This document shows positions 5,490-8,295 of a DNA stretch of 8,295 bases, piece by piece (the first letter of the stretch is position 1; each line of letters starts with the position of its first letter). Source of the stretch: Phycisphaerales bacterium UBA2218. GTDB lineage: Bacteria; Planctomycetota; Phycisphaerae; Sedimentisphaerales; Anaerobacaceae. The position numbers and the translations under genes are program-made. The stretch covers positions 1 through 8,295 of the forward strand of contig DCUI01000191.1 in NCBI GenBank assembly GCA_002327785.1. The letters run 5' to 3'. The notes beneath the pieces were generated by a model. That model saw nothing but the letters and a program-made list of their open reading frames with translations, was not told the origin of the DNA and did not search any database.

Positions 5490-6473
5490 ATGATCAAACG
5501 CCTGCCAACCACCGAGAAACGCAACCCCCGAAGCGCCAACATCGACGCGCTGTCCACACTCGCGATTGTGGACCTTATCAATTCCGAGGACCGGATGGTG
5601 CCCAAGGCGGTCGGCTCTCAGCGCCGGTACATCGCGGCCGCAATCGATGTGATCGTCGATTCCCTCCGCGAAGGCGGGCGGCTCTTCTACGTCGGCGCGG
5701 GCACGAGCGGCCGGCTGGGCGTCCTGGATGCCTCGGAATGCCCGCCGACGTTCGGCGTCAAGAGGTCGCTGGTCCAAGGCATCATCGCCGGCGGCCGGCG
5801 GGCGCTGGTCCGCTCGATCGAGGGGGCAGAGGACTATCCACGGGACGGTGCTGCAGCCATCGACAGGAAACGCGTCACATCCCGCGACGTGGTTGTGGGA
5901 TTGGCCGCCTGCGGCGTGACGCCTTTCGTGCACGGGGCCCTTCGGCGGGCTGGGCAGATTGGCGCGGCGACCGTCTGCGTGACCTGCGCTCCCGAGGTGG
6001 TCCGGTCGATCCCCGCGGACATCATCATCAATCCCGTGGTGGGTCCCGAGGCCGTCACGGGCTCGACGCGGATGAAGGCGGGCACCGCCACCAAACTCGT
6101 GCTCAACATGCTCACGACCACGACCATGATCAAGCTCGGCAAGGTCTACGGCAACCTCATGGTCGATCTGCAAGCCGTCAACGACAAGCTCCGCGACCGC
6201 TCGCTGCGGATCGTCATGGAGTTGACGGGGCTTTCGCGGGTGAGGGCCAGGGCCCTGCTCAGGCGAGCCGAAGGCAAGGTCAAGCCGGCGGTCGTGATGC
6301 ACTTTCGCGGGGTAGACCTGCCAGAGGCCCTGCGGATACTCGACCAACACGGCCAGTCGCTGCGGAAAACCATCGAGACCCCTGTGGGAGAAATCCGAAG
6401 CACAAAGCACGAAATCCGAAACAAATCCAAAAGACCGAAACGCCGGCGCACTGTCGGCGCTCGGTCGTCTTGA
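5490..6473 (+). CDS. murQ: N-acetylmuramic acid 6-phosphate etherase
   Basis: MurQ cleaves the lactyl ether of MurNAc-6-phosphate to give GlcNAc-6-phosphate and D-lactate, directly after AnmK in the recycling pathway. The protein is a single SIS-domain etherase of 327 residues. It aligns without gaps to E. coli MurQ through the early part: the phosphosugar loop GAGTSGRLG at 69-77, DASECPPTFG at 80-89 with catalytic Glu83, and SIEGAEDY at 109-116 with catalytic Glu114. GSTRMKAGTATKLVLNML is at 191-208, KVYGNLMVD at 218-226 and AVVMHFRGVDL near 267-277. The native end is expected near residue 300 (E. coli has 298). Residues 301-327, basic and low in complexity, come from the adjoining palindromic repeat. 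ATG 5490 has no good Shine-Dalgarno, but no other in-frame start exists between the anmK stop and this codon. The short spacing suggests co-transcription with anmK. Confidence 0.95.
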   Translation: MIKRLPTTEKRNPRSANIDALSTLAIVDLINSEDRMVPKAVGSQRRYIAAAIDVIVDSLREGGRLFYVGAGTSGRLGVLDASECPPTFGVKRSLVQGIIAGGRRALVRSIEGAEDYPRDGAAAIDRKRVTSRDVVVGLAACGVTPFVHGALRRAGQIGAATVCVTCAPEVVRSIPADIIINPVVGPEAVTGSTRMKAGTATKLVLNMLTTTTMIKLGKVYGNLMVDLQAVNDKLRDRSLRIVMELTGLSRVRARALLRRAEGKVKPAVVMHFRGVDLPEALRILDQHGQSLRKTIETPVGEIRSTKHEIRNKSKRPKRRRTVGARSS

Positions 6474-6511
6474 GCTTTGGATTTTCGTCATTGGTGCTTG
6501 TTTCGGATTTC
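6390..6511 (+). repeat. Palindromic interspersed repeat, copy 2 (GAAATCCGAAACAA type)
   Basis: GAAATCCGAAACAA at 6411-6424 recurs inverted at 6498-6511, the same 14-mer pair as in copy 1. Shared internal words are GACCGAAACG (6433-6442) and GGATTTT (6479-6485). A GC-rich inner inverted repeat, GCGC around 6447-6460, separates the arms. The element supplies the last 27 codons and stop of murQ and ends 17 nt before the likely beginning of the symporter coding region. Confidence 0.75.
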
Positions 6512-6517
6512 AATTGC

Positions 6518-6522
6518 AAGGA
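6518..6522 (+). promoter_or_regulatory. AAGGA ribosome binding site ahead of the symporter frame
   Basis: AAGGA lies 6 nt before an ATC codon (6529) in the symporter frame, just after an in-frame TAG (6523-6525). Its spacing fits an initiation site exactly there, but the codon is ATC. This is the only Shine-Dalgarno-like sequence near the expected N-terminus. Confidence 0.4.
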
Positions 6523-6528
6523 TAGAGC

Positions 6529-8043
6529 ATCATCGAAGGCGCATACAATCCACAACTCGTTGGCTCACTGGGCGGGGTCGATGGGTCCATCGTCGCCGGG
6601 GCGGTCCTGCTGCTGTTCGTCATCTCCTACGTATTCGGACGGGAGGAAAAGGACACCGAGGATTTCTTCCTGGGCGGCCGGCGGGTCCCGCCCGTCGTCG
6701 CGTGCCTGTCGTTCGTCGCCACGGAGATCAGCGCCCTGACCATCGTCGGAATGCCCCACAAGGCCTTCGTGGAGGACTGGCGATGGATTCAATTCATCAT
6801 CGGCCTGGCCCTGGCGAGACTGATCGTGGCGTTTCTCTTCATCCCGGCTTTCTTCAAGTATCACTGCACGAGCATCTACGAGTTCCTGGGCCACCGCTTC
6901 GGCCCGGCCACGCAGTACACCACGTCGATCTACTTCCTGATCACGCGTCTGCTGGCCTCCGGCGTACGGCTTTACGTGACCTGCATGGCCGTCGGACTCA
7001 TCATGGGCTGGCCGCTGACCGCAACGATCTCCCTGTTCACCGTGGTCAGTATCCTGTTCATCGGTTTCGGCGGAATCAAGGCCGTGGTCTGGGCGGGCGC
7101 ATATGAGGCCGTCTTCTTCGTCGTGGCCGGCGCGATGGTCGTCGCCTGCCTGATCGGCCACATCGACGGCGGCGTGACCTCGGCTCTGCACGCCGCTCGC
7201 GAGGCCGGCCGGCTGAGCACATTCAACTTCCGCCTGAACCTCAACGACCCCGGCACGTTCTGGGCGGCCACCGCGGGCGGGTTCTTCACCGGCCTGGTCT
7301 CCTTCGGCGCAGACCAGGAGATGGTCCAGCGGCTCCTGACCGTCGAGACGCGAAGGGCCAGCCAGAAAACCATCGTTGCGACCATCGTCACCGCCCTGCC
7401 CGTCTATTGGCTCTACCTGCTCGTCGGAACGCTCCTGTACGTCTTCTATGCCCAGCATCCCGAACTGCCGCTGCCGCAGGAGGCCAAGGGGATCTTCCCC
7501 CACTTCGCCCGCACGATTCTGCCGGCCGGGGTCAAGGGCCTGGTCCTCGGCGCAGTCATCATGGCCAGCATCGACTCGCCGCTGAGCTCGCTGAGTTCAT
7601 CGTTCGTCAGCGACATCTACCGCCGGCTGATTCGTCGGGAGGCATCGGAGAGACATTACCTGCTGGTCTCGCGGGTCGCGGTCGTGGTCTTCGGCCTGCT
7701 GCTGGCCGGGATTGCCGCCGCCTGTTCTCCCGTGGAGAGCCTCGTCGATTTCGCCTTTCAGGTGTTTGCGCTGCCGGGTGGCCCCATGCTCGGCGTTTTT
7801 CTCCTGGGCCTGCTGACGCGCCGGCGGGCCAATCTCACGAACATCCCGGCCATGCTCATCAGCACCGCGATCTGCGCCGTGCTGCTGGTGCTGATCCGAC
7901 AAGACGTCCTGCACCTGGGCTGGACCTGGCTGATCGTCATCGGCACGGCGGTCACCATGATCTTCGGCTGGCTGTTTGCCGTGATCCATCACGCACGGAC
8001 CAAGGGCGCACACCCTGTTCACAATGAGCCATCGGCAGGCTGA
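6529..8043 (+). CDS. Sodium:solute symporter (SSS) family transporter, start codon unclear
   Basis: An integral membrane protein of the SSS family, likely importing a sugar or amino sugar with Na+. Given anmK and murQ upstream, anhydro-MurNAc, MurNAc or a related muropeptide sugar is the inferred substrate. Counting from ATC 6529 there are 504 residues and about 13 hydrophobic segments, the first near 20-37. Family marks are EDFFLGGRRVP near 44-54, GADQEMVQR near 260-268 and ASIDSPLSSLSSSF at 346-359, the region of the Na+-site serines in this fold. After the in-frame TAG at 6523 the first ATG is 6751. Starting there would remove the first transmembrane segment and the GGR region, so that start is unlikely. 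No GTG or TTG is in frame before it, only ATC 6529, ATC 6532 and CTG 6568. Either a rare ATC start is used, or the repeat next to it removed the native start and the gene is damaged. The body of the gene is otherwise intact. Confidence 0.85.
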   Translation: MIEGAYNPQLVGSLGGVDGSIVAGAVLLLFVISYVFGREEKDTEDFFLGGRRVPPVVACLSFVATEISALTIVGMPHKAFVEDWRWIQFIIGLALARLIVAFLFIPAFFKYHCTSIYEFLGHRFGPATQYTTSIYFLITRLLASGVRLYVTCMAVGLIMGWPLTATISLFTVVSILFIGFGGIKAVVWAGAYEAVFFVVAGAMVVACLIGHIDGGVTSALHAAREAGRLSTFNFRLNLNDPGTFWAATAGGFFTGLVSFGADQEMVQRLLTVETRRASQKTIVATIVTALPVYWLYLLVGTLLYVFYAQHPELPLPQEAKGIFPHFARTILPAGVKGLVLGAVIMASIDSPLSSLSSSFVSDIYRRLIRREASERHYLLVSRVAVVVFGLLLAGIAAACSPVESLVDFAFQVFALPGGPMLGVFLLGLLTRRRANLTNIPAMLISTAICAVLLVLIRQDVLHLGWTWLIVIGTAVTMIFGWLFAVIHHARTKGAHPVHNEPSAG

Positions 8044-8074
8044 TACGGATTGTGATCAATCCTTGCGCGGCAGA

Positions 8075-8169
8075 TGTCATTCGGAACAGAACACAGTGGA
8101 GGAGCTGGCCTGCGACCGAGAGAACCCTCCTGTACGGTGCCCAGATGCTGCACTCCGTTCAGCATGACA
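8075..8169 (-). repeat. Interspersed repeat with TGTCAT/ATGACA ends, copy 2
   Basis: The 95-bp unit runs from TGTCAT (8075-8080) to ATGACA (8164-8169). Read on the minus strand it begins TGTCATGCTGAACGGAGTGC, which lines up with copy 1 at 4061. It lies between the symporter stop and the next gene, opposite in orientation to copy 1. No stem typical of a terminator followed by T-residues is seen in this gap. Confidence 0.7.
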
Positions 8170-8235
8170 AATGGGAGCCATCGCCGCACGAAACGCGGTC
8201 GCGCACCGGTTCGCAGAGGCTACCCGGAGGGCGGT

Positions 8236-8295
8236 ATGGATGTGACGTCGAGTTCAAATGAGCCGGGGCTGGACAACACGGGAGACCCGAACCGA
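8236..8295 (+). CDS. Start of an unidentified gene (runs off right edge)
   Basis: ATG 8236 follows GGAGG (8226-8230) with 5-nt spacing, a strong ribosome binding site. The frame is open for all 20 codons to the window edge and begins MDVTSSSNEPGLDNTGDP. This is polar, with no signal peptide and no recognisable domain in so short a piece. It is on the same strand as the anmK-murQ-symporter unit but separated from it by 192 bp containing a repeat, so membership in the operon is uncertain. Confidence 0.55.
   Translation, partial: MDVTSSSNEPGLDNTGDPNR

Noticed and set aside
5403..6491. Long minus-strand open frame opposite murQ
   Set aside because: Composition is typical of antisense reading of a GC-rich gene; the plus strand encodes a full MurQ with both catalytic glutamates.
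6565..7503. Minus-strand open frame opposite the symporter
   Set aside because: It is an Asp/Gly/Gln-rich polar product with no domain, antisense to a protein with clear membrane segments and SSS motifs.
1..8295. Insertion sequence, integrase, tRNA or rRNA gene
   Set aside because: No transposase or integrase motif and no tRNA or rRNA sequence was recognised in the window. The repeats present are all non-coding or non-autonomous types.

Overview
The window looks like a piece of a Planctomycetota chromosome, probably Phycisphaerae (environmental or anaerobic lineage). The basis is the high GC content, a secreted GLUG-motif protein of a type common in that class, and several interspersed short repeat families that I associate with such genomes. 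The taxonomic call is inference. No rRNA or marker gene is present.

Layout, left to right. (1) Positions 1-524, minus strand: the N-terminal part of a secreted GLUG-repeat protein that runs off the left edge. (2) Positions 525-987: no intact gene. This stretch holds a 166-bp unit with 28-nt terminal inverted repeats around a 26-codon remnant of a GxxExxY gene, a decamer repeat, and a possible hairpin terminator and promoter. (3) Positions 988-3965, minus strand: a two-gene unit. First comes a tandem-SIS protein related to MurQ/GckR. Then, overlapping by ATGA, comes an exported beta-lactamase-fold serine hydrolase. (4) Positions 3966-4214: a divergent intergenic region with an 82-bp interspersed repeat. 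(5) Positions 4215-8043, plus strand: anmK, murQ and a sodium:solute symporter (SSS) family transporter. (6) Positions 8044-8295: another copy of the interspersed repeat in the opposite orientation, then the start of an unidentified gene with a good ribosome binding site.

The two divergent units form a cluster for use or recycling of anhydro-N-acetylmuramic acid. The serine hydrolase could trim peptidoglycan peptides outside the cytoplasm, and the symporter could import the amino sugar. AnmK would make MurNAc-6-phosphate and MurQ would cleave that to GlcNAc-6-phosphate plus D-lactate. The tandem-SIS protein may sense or bind a sugar phosphate. The functions of AnmK and MurQ rest on clear motifs; the roles of the other three are inference from family and context.

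The most unusual feature is the density of short repeats that have entered or touched genes while keeping them open. They are a two-hairpin insert inside anmK, a heptamer tandem repeat inside the tandem-SIS gene, and a palindromic element that encodes the C-terminal tail of MurQ. A second copy of that element encodes the N-terminal segment of the serine hydrolase. The first copy also lies directly at the 5' end of the symporter gene, which has no ATG, GTG or TTG start where the family needs one.
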